In this document: piece by piece, positions 27,661-38,665 of the stretch
Layout of the letters: each line of letters opens with the position of its first letter
How positions within the stretch are numbered: the stretch's first letter is position 1
From: Streptomyces sp. H27-C3
GTDB lineage: Bacteria > Actinomycetota > Actinomycetes > Streptomycetales > Streptomycetaceae
Direction: 5' to 3'
Length of the DNA stretch: 64,000 bases
NCBI RefSeq assembly: GCF_030063415.1
Contig: NZ_JASITA010000011.1
Coordinates: 124,001-188,000, forward strand
The notes under the pieces: model-generated
Told to the model about the DNA's origin: nothing
The model's input: only the letters and a program-made list of their open reading frames with translations
Database searches by the model: none
Made by a program: the position numbers and the translations under genes

Positions 27661-28764
27661 TCAATTCAGGTTTCGCTGCGTCGGAGTGAACCATTCCGGA
27701 TACCCCTCGAAGACCTCCAGCAGCTCGCCGAGTGCCGCTGTCCCCGGATCGACGAGTGAGACCGCCTCCCACAAGTGAGTCAATCCGTCCCGAAACGACA
27801 GGCATGTTTCGACGAGATCCAGGATTTCCAGGCGCATCACCTCGGAGCGCGCGACATTTCCAGCTATCTGTTGTGGAAGCAGACCAATGACCCGGCTCCG
27901 GGATTGCGGCTGCCGCATCGCGTCGACCGCGCCCAGCGCGTCGAGCAGTCGCCTTCTGTCGGACAGCCCCAGCGCCTTCCGCGCGGCTGCGGGGGGCACG
28001 GCCCGAAGCGGGGGCGCCGCGCCACTGCCGTGCGTCCGCAGCGCGTCCCCGTCACCGTCGAACCACAGTGACGTTGTGGCCCCGAACCGGCCGCGCAGCG
28101 CATCGGCCAGCGGTCGGGGTGTGCGGCGCCAATCGGGGTGCTCGCGCAGGAGCCGTACCGCCTCGGCGCTGAACACACCGGAGCGCATCGCGTTGCGCGT
28201 TGTCCCACCGGGTCCGCACGCGAACAGCACATGCTGATCCGCCTGCCGGCGGGGGACGGAGCGCGGAATGGGGTCCGGCCGCAGCGTCCCGCCCGTCGTT
28301 GCCGGGTCCGCGTGCGTCTGACAGGCGTCGAACAGCCAGAGCTGGCGCGGGTGCCCGGGTGCACCGTCGGAGCGGTAGAGGGCGAGCAGCGCCTCAATGT
28401 CCAGACAGCGCAGATCCCGCTGAACGGCGTCCGCGTAAAGCAGCCGCCGGCTCCGCTCCGTGTCGATGAGTCCGTGCCCGGACCAGGCGACGAAGAGCCA
28501 GTCGCTGCGCTCGTCCGCGAGCTCCCTGGTCAGGACCCGATGGACGGTGTCCCGGTCGGCGGGCCGGTAGTCCAGCCCGCACCCGTCGGCGAGGGCTCGG
28601 TTGCGGTCCAGCGGTGACAACAGCAGGGTCAGCGACTCAGCCGGGAGGCCGAGCTCCCGCAGCCAGCTCGCATAGCCGAGGGCGTCATGCACCGGACCGT
28701 CCAGGTTCCAGGCCGACCCCGCCTCGTAGGACTCCACCCCGACCACGAGCGCCCGCATTCGCAT
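27661..28764 (-). CDS. Caspase-like (C14) protease with effector-associated domain
   Basis: 367 residues from ATG 28764, chosen because GGGAGG precedes it. The caspase fold occupies 1-250. It begins RALVVGVESYE, with the catalytic His97 in AWSGHG and the catalytic Cys148 in LWLFDACQ, both intact. Residues ~267-360 are a helical domain with RRLLDALGAVDAM, SRSRVIGLLP and LEILDLVETCLSF that fits an effector-associated domain (EAD2-like). Such domains recruit effectors to VMAP-type systems. There is no signal peptide. It is the first gene of the leftward operon that also holds the RiPP precursor and the HExxH enzyme. Confidence 0.75.
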   Translation of the reverse strand: MRMRALVVGVESYEAGSAWNLDGPVHDALGYASWLRELGLPAESLTLLLSPLDRNRALADGCGLDYRPADRDTVHRVLTRELADERSDWLFVAWSGHGLIDTERSRRLLYADAVQRDLRCLDIEALLALYRSDGAPGHPRQLWLFDACQTHADPATTGGTLRPDPIPRSVPRRQADQHVLFACGPGGTTRNAMRSGVFSAEAVRLLREHPDWRRTPRPLADALRGRFGATTSLWFDGDGDALRTHGSGAAPPLRAVPPAAARKALGLSDRRRLLDALGAVDAMRQPQSRSRVIGLLPQQIAGNVARSEVMRLEILDLVETCLSFRDGLTHLWEAVSLVDPGTAALGELLEVFEGYPEWFTPTQRNLN

Positions 28765-28869
28765 CTGTTGTCGCCTCCCGGTTGCCATTGTGGGCCACCC
28801 GGGGTGCTCCGCGCAGCTGAGTGCGTGCGACACCGTCCGCGTCCGGTGAGGGGTCCGGTGTCCGCACTG

Positions 28870-29102
28870 AAACCCGAATGCCAGGCCATCGGCACGTATC
28901 CGGAACAATCCGTCCTGTACGAGCGCCCCCTGGCGTCCCTGTACGTGCGGCCCTGGTCGTAGGGGACATTGGCGCGTCTGTCGTACCAGTATCGGGCCCG
29001 TTCGAGAATCTCCGATCGGGTGATCGGGCCAGCCACCATAGAGGCGTCCGCCGCCTGAGCGGCGGTGACCGTTGGGCTGGTGCCGGGATCGGAGGAAACC
29101 AT
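28870..29102 (-). pseudogene. Truncated NlpC/P60-like hydrolase
   Basis: The minus strand encodes ITRSEILERARYWYDRRANV and then a TYR-rich stretch ending TDCSGYVPMAWH, the N-terminal part and the catalytic-Cys motif of secreted NlpC/P60-type proteins of Streptomyces. Homology stops right after MAWH (about 28877), and the frame then runs into Arg-rich nonsense. The catalytic His and the rest are missing. The break lies just upstream of the caspase operon, so the island or a later rearrangement probably removed the remainder. Confidence 0.6.
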
Positions 29103-29149
29103 GCGTTCAGTCTGTACCGGCGCTCCCTTCACTCTCCGCTGCTATTCGA

Positions 29150-30298
29150 TCAGCCGGTAACGCCGAGCCGGTGGGCGACCCAGGTGTGGAACGCCCCAAT
29201 GTGGTGCTCGGCCGGCACAAGGACCCCGCCGTCGCGGTACGCCCGGGAGGCCATCGCGGGCTGGGTGCGCTCGCAGACTTCGAAGTCCTGGGCGTTCACC
29301 CGGTGGAACAGCTCGACGGACTTGTCGAGGTCCGCGCCCGACGCCACGACCCCGGGGGCGTAGAGCCAGTCGCACTCGACGATCGTGCGGTCCTCGGCCA
29401 GCGGGAACATCCGGTGGAAGATCACATGGTCGGGGACCAGGTTGACGAACACCTGCGGCTTGACGGTGATCGCGTAGTAGCGGCGGTCCTGCTCGTCCGC
29501 GATCCCGGACAGCCGCTCGAATCCGGCGCTGCCGTCGACGGTGAAGCCGTGGGCGTCCGCGCTGAACTCCGCGCCGTGCCCCACGTAGTACTGCGCGGCC
29601 AGACCGTCCGCGAACTCCGGCAGCACATCGGTGAGTTCGGGGTGGATCGTGGCGCAGTGGTAGCACTCCATGAAGTTCTCGACGATCAGCTTCCAGTTGG
29701 CCCGTACGTCGTAGCGGATGCGCCTGCCGAGGGCCAGGCCCTCGGTCTCGTACGCCTCGATGGACTCGGTGTCCCCCAGCCGCTCCACGACCTCACCGAT
29801 CACCGTCTCGTCGAAGGACGGCGGCTCGTCGGCCAGGCACACCCAGGCGTAGCCCAGCCACTCCCGCACCGCCACCTTGACCAGGCCGTACTGCTCGCGG
29901 TCGACGTCCGGCATCTTCACCAGGTTGGGTGCGGCGACGAGCTTGCCGTCCAGGCCGTACGTCCAGGCGTGGTAGGGGCACTGGAGGTTGCGGCGGACCT
30001 CCCCCGACTCCTCGGTGCACAGCCGGGCGCCGCGGTGGCGGCACACGTTGAGGAAGGCGCGCAGCTCGCCGGTGCGGGTCCGGGTGACGAGTACGTTCTC
30101 GCGGCCGACCTGCACGGTCCGGAAGGAACCGGGACGGCCCAGGTCGGCGGAGCGTACGCCGCAGTACCAGAGCGCTTCGAAGATCCGCTCCTGTTCCTGC
30201 CGGAAGATTCCGGGGTCGGTGTAGAAGTGGCCGGGGAGCGTGGAGATCAGGCTGCCGGCGGCGGGGGCGGAGTGCGCGGAGACGGGGCTCGTCGTCAT
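29150..30298 (-). CDS. Rieske aromatic-ring-type oxygenase, glycine betaine monooxygenase-like (GbcA)
   Basis: 382 residues. The Rieske [2Fe-2S] ligands are in CRHRGARL (Cys86, His88) and CPYHAW (Cys107, His110). The catalytic domain has the mononuclear iron motif NFMECYHCATIHPEL. In operons with dimethylglycine and sarcosine oxidases, such enzymes demethylate glycine betaine, releasing formaldehyde. ATG 30298 is the start that gives a normal N-terminus; the longer open frame upstream is an antisense reading over the next gene. The electron donors are probably the divergent ferredoxin and reductase at 36245-37782. Another N-methyl substrate such as stachydrine or carnitine is possible. Confidence 0.8.
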   Translation of the reverse strand: MTTSPVSAHSAPAAGSLISTLPGHFYTDPGIFRQEQERIFEALWYCGVRSADLGRPGSFRTVQVGRENVLVTRTRTGELRAFLNVCRHRGARLCTEESGEVRRNLQCPYHAWTYGLDGKLVAAPNLVKMPDVDREQYGLVKVAVREWLGYAWVCLADEPPSFDETVIGEVVERLGDTESIEAYETEGLALGRRIRYDVRANWKLIVENFMECYHCATIHPELTDVLPEFADGLAAQYYVGHGAEFSADAHGFTVDGSAGFERLSGIADEQDRRYYAITVKPQVFVNLVPDHVIFHRMFPLAEDRTIVECDWLYAPGVVASGADLDKSVELFHRVNAQDFEVCERTQPAMASRAYRDGGVLVPAEHHIGAFHTWVAHRLGVTG

Positions 30299-30309
30299 GG
30301 GGCTGCCTC

Positions 30310-31473
30310 TCAGGCGGACGCGGCGGCGAGCCGGCGGGGGTCGAACAGCTCGATGGGGTGCCGGGTGGCGCCGTCGACGGCCAGGTCCGCGAGGATCTCG
30401 CCGACCACCGGGACGAATTTGAAGCCGTGCCCGGAGAAGCCGCAGGCGACGGTCACGGCATCGGGGTGCGCCGGATGGCGGGCGATCACGAAGTGTTCGT
30501 CGGGGGTGTTGGAGTACATGCAGGTGGCAGCCTTCAGGAAGCGGCCGGGGAGCGTGGGGATGCGCGGGGCCATCTGGGCGGCCATGGCGGCGACCTCGTC
30601 GTCGTAGACCCTCCGGTCGATGGTCTCCGGGGTGCAGACGGTGCCTCTGCGGAAGAAGGCGACCTTGGCGCCCTTCTCCGGGCCGTCGATCGCGGGGAAC
30701 CCGTAGACCTGCACTCCCCCGGCGTCCTCCCAAATGTAGATCGGGTGGTGCGCGGGGAGGAAGGGACGGGTGCCGCCGGTGGGCTCGAACCAGTACATGA
30801 CCTGGCGCTCGATGCTGAAGGGCACCCCGATGTCGGTGAGCAGCTGCGGCGCCCAGGCACCGGGGCAGATGACCAGATGGCCTGCCGTGTACGTGTTCTC
30901 CGCGGTGTGCACCCGCACGCCGCGACCGCCTTCGAGCGCCTCCCAGCGGGTCATCGGCTCATTGAAGTGCAGGTCGGCGCCGTGTCCGGTGGCGAGTTGG
31001 AGGTGGGCGGCGACGGTGTGCTCGGGCCTGACCAGGCCGGCCCTGGCCTCGTAGAGCGCGACCTCGTCGTCGCCGGGGGTGAGGGTGGGGAAGCGGCGCC
31101 TGATCTCGGGGGCGTCGAGCATCTCGTGCGGCAGGTCCCACCGCCGGGCGGAGAGCAGCGAGCCGGAGACGGTACGGGAGTCGGGGCGGCCGATCATGAC
31201 GCCGCCGCACAGGGTGGCGACCTCGCGTCCGGTGTCGCGGCCGAGCCGGTCGTACAGCTCGTAACTGCGCAGCAGCAGCGGTACGTACGCCGGGTCCTCG
31301 AAGTAGGACTGCCGGGTGACGCGTGAACCTCCGTGGCTGGAGCCCCTGTTGTGGACCGGGCCGAACTTCTCCAGGCCGAGCACGCGGGCGCCGCGGGCCG
31401 CCAGGTGGTGGGCGGCTGCGCTGCCCATGCCGCCGAGACCGACGACGATCACGTCATGGGTGGGTGGTGGCAT
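30310..31473 (-). CDS. solA: Monomeric sarcosine oxidase / N-methyl amino acid oxidase
   Basis: 387 residues, full family length. The FAD-binding motif [15 protein letters not shown] is at the N-terminus. [14 protein letters not shown] near residue 317 contains the Cys that, in monomeric sarcosine oxidase, carries covalent FAD (alignment from memory). GFSGHGFKF follows. It oxidises sarcosine to glycine, formaldehyde and H2O2. It lies 11 bases upstream of the Rieske oxygenase gene in the same operon. Confidence 0.85.
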   Translation of the reverse strand: MPPPTHDVIVVGLGGMGSAAAHHLAARGARVLGLEKFGPVHNRGSSHGGSRVTRQSYFEDPAYVPLLLRSYELYDRLGRDTGREVATLCGGVMIGRPDSRTVSGSLLSARRWDLPHEMLDAPEIRRRFPTLTPGDDEVALYEARAGLVRPEHTVAAHLQLATGHGADLHFNEPMTRWEALEGGRGVRVHTAENTYTAGHLVICPGAWAPQLLTDIGVPFSIERQVMYWFEPTGGTRPFLPAHHPIYIWEDAGGVQVYGFPAIDGPEKGAKVAFFRRGTVCTPETIDRRVYDDEVAAMAAQMAPRIPTLPGRFLKAATCMYSNTPDEHFVIARHPAHPDAVTVACGFSGHGFKFVPVVGEILADLAVDGATRHPIELFDPRRLAAASA

Positions 31474-31485
31474 CGGTGGCCTCGC

Positions 31486-34002
<2,517 letters not shown>

Positions 34003-35088
34003 TCAGAGCACCGCCACCGAGCGGAGCACCTCGCCGCGCCGCATCTTCGCGAAGGCCTCCTCGACGTCGTCCAGGGCGATCGTCTCGCTGACGAAGGCAC
34101 CGAGGTCGAGCTTGCGGCTGAGGTACTGGTCGATGAGGATCGGGAAGTCCCTGCTGGGCAGGCAGTCGCCGTACCAGGAGGACTTGAGGGCGCCGCCGCG
34201 CGAGAACAGGTCGATCAGCGGGATGTCGAGCATCATGTCCGGCTCCGGCACGCCGACCTGGACGAGGATCCCGGCGTGGTCGCGCATGTAGAAGGCCTGG
34301 CGGTACGTCTCGGGGCGGCCCACCGCGTCGATGGCCACATCGACGCCGAACCCGCCGGTGAGTCCGCGTACGGCCTCGATCGCGTCGGTGCCAAGGGAGT
34401 TGACGGTGTGGGTGGCGCCGAAGCGGGTGGCGCCGTCGAGCTTTGCGTCATCGATGTCGACGGCGATGACGCGGCGGGCTCCGGCCAGTGCGGCTCCGGC
34501 GATGGCGGCGTTTCCGACGCCCCCGCAGCCGATGACGGCGACGGTGTCGCCGCGGCCCACGTTGCCGGTGTTGACGGCCGCTCCGTAGCCGGCCATCACG
34601 CCGCAGCCGATGAGTCCGGCCGCTTCGGGGCGGGCCGCGGGGCTGACCTTCACCGCCTGGCCGGCGGCGACCAGCGTCTTCTCGGCGAAGGCGCCGATGC
34701 CCAGGGCGGGGCTGAGCGCCGTGCCGTCGAGCAGCGTCATCGGCTGGGCGGCGTTGCGGCTGTCGAAGCAGTACCAGGGGCGGCCCCGGCGGCAGGACCG
34801 GCAGTCGCCGCAGGGGGCGCGCCAGGCAAGGACGACGTAGTCGCCGGGGGTGAGGTCGGCGACGCCCTCCCCGACAGCCTCGACGATTCCGGCGGCCTCG
34901 TGCCCGAGCAGGAACGGGAAGTCGTCGTTGATCGCCCCGTCCCGGTAGTGCAGGTCGGTGTGGCAGACCCCGCAGGCCTGGACGGCCACCAGCACCTCTC
35001 CCGGGCCCGGGTCGGGAACGATGATCGTCTGCACCTCGACGGGCGCACCCCTCTTCGCGGCAACAACCGCACGGACCTCGTGTGGCAC
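34003..35088 (-). CDS. mscR: S-(hydroxymethyl)mycothiol dehydrogenase
   Basis: 361 residues, a zinc-dependent medium-chain alcohol dehydrogenase. Catalytic zinc ligands are in [13 protein letters not shown] and GHEAAGIVE. The structural zinc motif is the Cys run in [15 protein letters not shown], and the NAD-binding motif is [12 protein letters not shown]. The length and sequence style match the mycothiol-dependent formaldehyde dehydrogenase of actinomycetes. It fits the pathway because each demethylation step upstream releases formaldehyde. It is the first gene of the four-gene operon. Confidence 0.85.
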   Translation of the reverse strand: MPHEVRAVVAAKRGAPVEVQTIIVPDPGPGEVLVAVQACGVCHTDLHYRDGAINDDFPFLLGHEAAGIVEAVGEGVADLTPGDYVVLAWRAPCGDCRSCRRGRPWYCFDSRNAAQPMTLLDGTALSPALGIGAFAEKTLVAAGQAVKVSPAARPEAAGLIGCGVMAGYGAAVNTGNVGRGDTVAVIGCGGVGNAAIAGAALAGARRVIAVDIDDAKLDGATRFGATHTVNSLGTDAIEAVRGLTGGFGVDVAIDAVGRPETYRQAFYMRDHAGILVQVGVPEPDMMLDIPLIDLFSRGGALKSSWYGDCLPSRDFPILIDQYLSRKLDLGAFVSETIALDDVEEAFAKMRRGEVLRSVAVL

Positions 35089-35279
35089 GACCGAGCCCCT
35101 CTCCTGTTGCGCAGTGCAAGACCGATTGCGCTATGAGAGACATCTTGAGAACGCCATCAAGGGCTCGTCAAGGGGGCCGGGACATGGATTCGCAAAAGAC
35201 CGGGACCGCCCCGGACGCCCTGGGCGCACCGGAGCGCGGGACCGTATACCACCCGGCCCCGCGCTCCGGTGGCTCTCCG

Positions 35280-36089
35280 TCAGATGCGGTACCCCATGCG
35301 GTAGGAGAGCTCACCCGCCGCGTCGGCGGCCGACTTGACCAGCTCGCGCAGCCGCTCCTCGTCCATCCGGTACACCGGTCCGGAGATGCTGACCGCCCCG
35401 ATGACCTGGCCGTCGTGCGCCCGCACCGGCGCCGCGACCGCGCTCAGCCCGACCTCCATCTCCTCGGCCACGACGGCGTAGCCCTGGGCGGCGATGTCCG
35501 CCAACTGGGCCCGCAGCTCGGCGGCGGACGTCACGGTGCGTTCGGTGAATCTCGGCAGTCTGCGGGCCAGGAAGATCTCCTGCATCGGTGTCGGCAGCCC
35601 GGCGAGCAGCACCTTTCCGCTGGAGGTGGCGTGCAGCGGGGTGCGCCGGCCCAGCCAGTTCTGCGCGGTGACGGACGCCGCGCCGCGCGCCTGCATCACA
35701 TTGACCGCGCCGTCGTCGTCGAGGACGGCGATATTGACCGTCTCGCCCGCGTCGTCGGCCAGCTCCCGGACGACGGGGGCGCTCTCCTGGGAGATATCCA
35801 GCCGTCCGGCCGCAGCACCCGCCAGCCGCAGCACACCGGCCCCCAGGTAGTACTTACCCCGATCCTTCGCCTGCCCGACCAGGCCGCGGTTCTCCAGCAC
35901 CCCGAGCAGCCGGAACGCGGTCGACTTGTGCACGTCCAGCTCGTCGGCGATCTCCGTCACTCCGGCCTCGCCGAGCCTGGCGAGGATCTCCAGCACACTC
36001 ACCGCGCGGTCCACCGACTGCACGGCACTCGCGGCCCCCTTGGACCGCCTCACCTCGTCGGACCCCTCCGCATTGCTCTTGCTCGCCAT
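35280..36089 (-). CDS. IclR-family transcriptional regulator
   Basis: 269 residues from ATG 36089; the upstream part of the open frame lacks family similarity. The winged helix-turn-helix is at ~18-75 (SVLEILARLGEAGVTEIADEL, HKSTAFRLLGVLENRGLV). The ligand-binding IclR domain follows (TPLHATSSGKVLLAGLP, GYAVVAEEMEVGLSAVAAPV). It lies between the demethylation operon and the divergent ferredoxin gene and probably controls both. A GAACGCCAT word occurs upstream of both units (35149 and 36206). Confidence 0.88.
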   Translation of the reverse strand: MASKSNAEGSDEVRRSKGAASAVQSVDRAVSVLEILARLGEAGVTEIADELDVHKSTAFRLLGVLENRGLVGQAKDRGKYYLGAGVLRLAGAAAGRLDISQESAPVVRELADDAGETVNIAVLDDDGAVNVMQARGAASVTAQNWLGRRTPLHATSSGKVLLAGLPTPMQEIFLARRLPRFTERTVTSAAELRAQLADIAAQGYAVVAEEMEVGLSAVAAPVRAHDGQVIGAVSISGPVYRMDEERLRELVKSAADAAGELSYRMGYRI

Positions 36090-36244
36090 CTTGTCCGCTC
36101 TCACCGCCCGGCGGCCGATTCCCGGCCGACATTCAGGGGGGCCCTTGACGCAGCGGCTCCCGATCCGGATTCTGTTGCGCATCACGCGCTTCAATGCGCC
36201 ATATGGAACGCCATGTTACCGAAGAGTGAAACCTGGGGGCTCTG
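36090..36244. promoter_or_regulatory. Divergent promoter region between the IclR gene and the ferredoxin gene
   Basis: 155 bases. TGCGCCAT (36195-36202) and GAACGCCAT (36206-36214) flank an ATATG centre. TGCGCTAT (35127-35134) and GAACGCCAT (35149-35157) recur upstream of mscR, with different spacing. A shared operator for the IclR regulator is plausible but unproven. Confidence 0.35.
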
Positions 36245-36583
36245 GTGAATCCCGTCTGCCACCTCGACGATCTGCCCGAAGGCGAATCCCTGCGGCTGCC
36301 CACCGAGCCGCCGATCGCCGTCTTCCACACCGAGGGCACGCTCTACGCGATCGATGACACCTGCTCCCACCAGGATGCCTCCCTCTCCGAGGGCTGGCTG
36401 GAGGGCTGCTTCGTCGAATGCCCGCTGCACGCAGCCCTGTTCGACCTGCGCACCGGGCAGCCCAGCTGTCTGCCCGCACGCCGTCCGGTGCGGACCCACC
36501 GGGTGACGGTCGACGCCTCCGGCGGCGTGCATGTCCAGCCCACCGTCGGGGAAGGGCACGCCGAGGAAGGTACCGCCGCATGA
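36245..36583 (+). CDS. Rieske-type ferredoxin
   Basis: 112 residues, GTG start. The [2Fe-2S] ligands are in CSHQDASLSEG and CPLHAALFDL, the C-x-H and C-x2-H pairs of Rieske ferredoxins. It would carry electrons from the reductase encoded next to a Rieske oxygenase, most likely the one at 29150-30298. Its stop overlaps the ATG of the reductase gene. Confidence 0.88.
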   Translation: MNPVCHLDDLPEGESLRLPTEPPIAVFHTEGTLYAIDDTCSHQDASLSEGWLEGCFVECPLHAALFDLRTGQPSCLPARRPVRTHRVTVDASGGVHVQPTVGEGHAEEGTAA

Positions 36584-37782
36584 GCACCATGCCACCCGCG
36601 GACCCCATGGGCACCCTTGCGGTCGTGGGAGCCTCGCTCGCGGGCCTGTATGCCGCGCGGGCTCTGCGCGACCAGGGATTCGACGGCAGGCTGGTGATCA
36701 TCGGGGACGAGAGCCACCGCCCGTACGACCGCCCGCCACTGTCCAAGGAGTTCCTCACCGGAGCCGTGTCCGAGGACCAACTGGCCCTCTGCGACGCCGA
36801 GGAGGAGACCGAACTCGGGGCCGAGTGGCTGCTCGGCGTCCGCGCCGAGGGCCTCGACACGGCCGCCCGCACCATCCGGCTGGACAACGGCCGTACGGTG
36901 CGCGCCGATGGCGTCGTCATCGCCACCGGCGCGACCCCGCGACGGCTTCCGGGCACCGGCGCGCTGCGCGGCGTGCACACCCTGCGCACCCTCGACGACG
37001 CGTGGGCCCTGCGCGCCGAACTGGCCGGGCGGGCCGGGCGCCAGGTGCGGGTCGTGGTCGTCGGCGGGGGGTTCATCGGCTCGGAAGTCGCCTCGTCCTG
37101 TGTCTCGCTGGGCCATCACGTCACGGTGGTGGAGGCCGCTCCACTGCCGCTCCTGCCCCAGCTCGGCGATGCCATGGCAGGGATCTGCGCCACTCTGCAC
37201 GCCGGGAGCGGGGTCGAGCTCATCACCGGCTCGGGGGTCGCGGCCCTGCACGGCGCCGACGCGGTGAGCGGTGTGAGCCTCACCGACGGACGGCTGCTGC
37301 CCGCCGACGTGGTCGTCGTCGGCATCGGCGCCGCCCCCAACACCCGGTGGTTGCACGGGTCTTCGCTCGCGGTGCGCGACGGGGTGCTGTGCGACGACGG
37401 CTGCGTCACCGCGCTGCCCAGGGTGGTGGCGGTGGGCGATGTGGCGCGGGTGGGGGGCGTCCGCGACGAGCACTGGACCAGCGCCACCCGGCAACCCGCG
37501 GTCGCCGTACGGAATTTGCTCGCCGGGCACACCGTGCGCGGGGCGCGCCCGCTGCCGTACTTCTGGTCCGACCAGTACGGCGTACGCATCCAGTTCGCCG
37601 GCCGCTCGCTGCCCGGCGCCACCACGCGGATCACCGAGGGGTCCGTGGAGGAGCGCAGCTTCCTCGCCCTCTACGAACGCGACGGCGCGGTCACCGGCGT
37701 ACTGGCCGTGAACCGTCCACGGCCCTTCATGCGGGTACGCCGTGAACTCGCCCGCGCGCAGGAGCCCGTGGCCACCGGCTGA
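36580..37782 (+). CDS. FAD-dependent ferredoxin reductase
   Basis: 400 residues from ATG 36580 (ATGA overlap with the ferredoxin stop). Two dinucleotide-binding motifs are present: LAVVGASLAGLYAARAL near the N-terminus for FAD, and VVVVGGGFIGSEVAS near residue 155 for NAD(P)H. A GDVA motif (VAVGDVARVGG) follows near 288. It reduces the Rieske ferredoxin. Together with the oxygenase it forms a three-component system split over two divergent transcripts. Confidence 0.88.
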   Translation: MSTMPPADPMGTLAVVGASLAGLYAARALRDQGFDGRLVIIGDESHRPYDRPPLSKEFLTGAVSEDQLALCDAEEETELGAEWLLGVRAEGLDTAARTIRLDNGRTVRADGVVIATGATPRRLPGTGALRGVHTLRTLDDAWALRAELAGRAGRQVRVVVVGGGFIGSEVASSCVSLGHHVTVVEAAPLPLLPQLGDAMAGICATLHAGSGVELITGSGVAALHGADAVSGVSLTDGRLLPADVVVVGIGAAPNTRWLHGSSLAVRDGVLCDDGCVTALPRVVAVGDVARVGGVRDEHWTSATRQPAVAVRNLLAGHTVRGARPLPYFWSDQYGVRIQFAGRSLPGATTRITEGSVEERSFLALYERDGAVTGVLAVNRPRPFMRVRRELARAQEPVATG

Positions 37783-37823
37783 CGTGGTCATGGGCCGACC
37801 GGGCTCCGGGGGCGCCGCGCGGA

Positions 37824-38507
37824 TCAGGGCCAGAGCAGCCCGTGGCGCCATACGTCGTTGACCATGTGGTACCGCAGGCGCACATGCGCATGGTCGGGCG
37901 CCCCCTGGAAGAACTCCGTCTCGTCGATATGGACGACGTACACCGCGTACGTCTCGGGCACGGCGTCCGGGTCGTCCTCGATACGGTGCGCGGCGCGCTC
38001 GCGCGCCGCGTCGTAGTCCTCGCCCGGCGCCATCGGGTGACTCATGCGGCCGGTGAAGGCCGCGGCGCGCCCCGGCTCGCCAAGACCGCGGAAGTCGGCG
38101 CGCCGGTCGCCGTCGCCGAGCAGGCCGACCGGTCCGGTCGCCCGGATCTGCCGGCCGTGCCGGGGCCAGAACCAGGTGAGGCTCGCATACGGGTTGACCG
38201 CGAGGTCACGGCCCTTGCGGCTGCCCACGTCCGAGGAGAAGACCACCCGGCGGCGCCGCAGATCCACCGCGGTGATCTCGATGGCGCGCGCCGAGGGGCG
38301 GCCGTACGCGTCGGCGGTGCCGAGCATGGCGACATGGCAGGCGGGCACGCCGTCGTCGAGGGCGTACGAGAGCCAGTCGGCGAACAGCGGGCCGGGCACA
38401 TTCGGTGACTTGGACACGTCGAAGTCGGGAAAGGGGCCGCTCAGGGGCGGCACCGAAAGCATCCGTTCGCGCAGCCGTCGGGCCGCTTCCCGTAGCTCAT
38501 GGCTCAT
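37824..38507 (-). CDS. Pyridoxamine 5'-phosphate oxidase-family flavoprotein
   Basis: 227 residues from ATG 38507, with GGGGGGAACG just upstream. Family motifs are visible: ARAIEITAVDLRRRRVVFSS, GSRKGRDLAVNP, a WFWPRHGRQIRATG segment, and a C-terminal RLRYHMVNDVWRHGLLWP. It could be PdxH-like or a PhzG-like FMN oxidase; the substrate cannot be told. It stands alone between the reductase gene and the carotenoid cluster. Confidence 0.72.
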   Translation of the reverse strand: MSHELREAARRLRERMLSVPPLSGPFPDFDVSKSPNVPGPLFADWLSYALDDGVPACHVAMLGTADAYGRPSARAIEITAVDLRRRRVVFSSDVGSRKGRDLAVNPYASLTWFWPRHGRQIRATGPVGLLGDGDRRADFRGLGEPGRAAAFTGRMSHPMAPGEDYDAARERAAHRIEDDPDAVPETYAVYVVHIDETEFFQGAPDHAHVRLRYHMVNDVWRHGLLWP

Positions 38508-38665
38508 CTGGTCGTTCCCCCCGCGAGGCCTGTCGTTCCCCATCCATTCTGGTCCGCCCCGCCGGAGCGGCACAGCCGGTTGGCGGAATCGGCCCGGACT
38601 CGCTCCGGCCATGTGCATCCGCCGACCGGCCGTGGACCGTATGACTGGGTGTGAAGGAGATTTCC

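Noticed and set aside
16940..28764. Prophage or integrated plasmid as the origin of the island
   Set aside because: No integrase, capsid, terminase or replication genes, and no flanking attachment repeats are visible.
29150..30733. A 527-codon version of the Rieske oxygenase
   Set aside because: The first ~145 codons are an out-of-frame reading of solA; the true start is ATG 30298.
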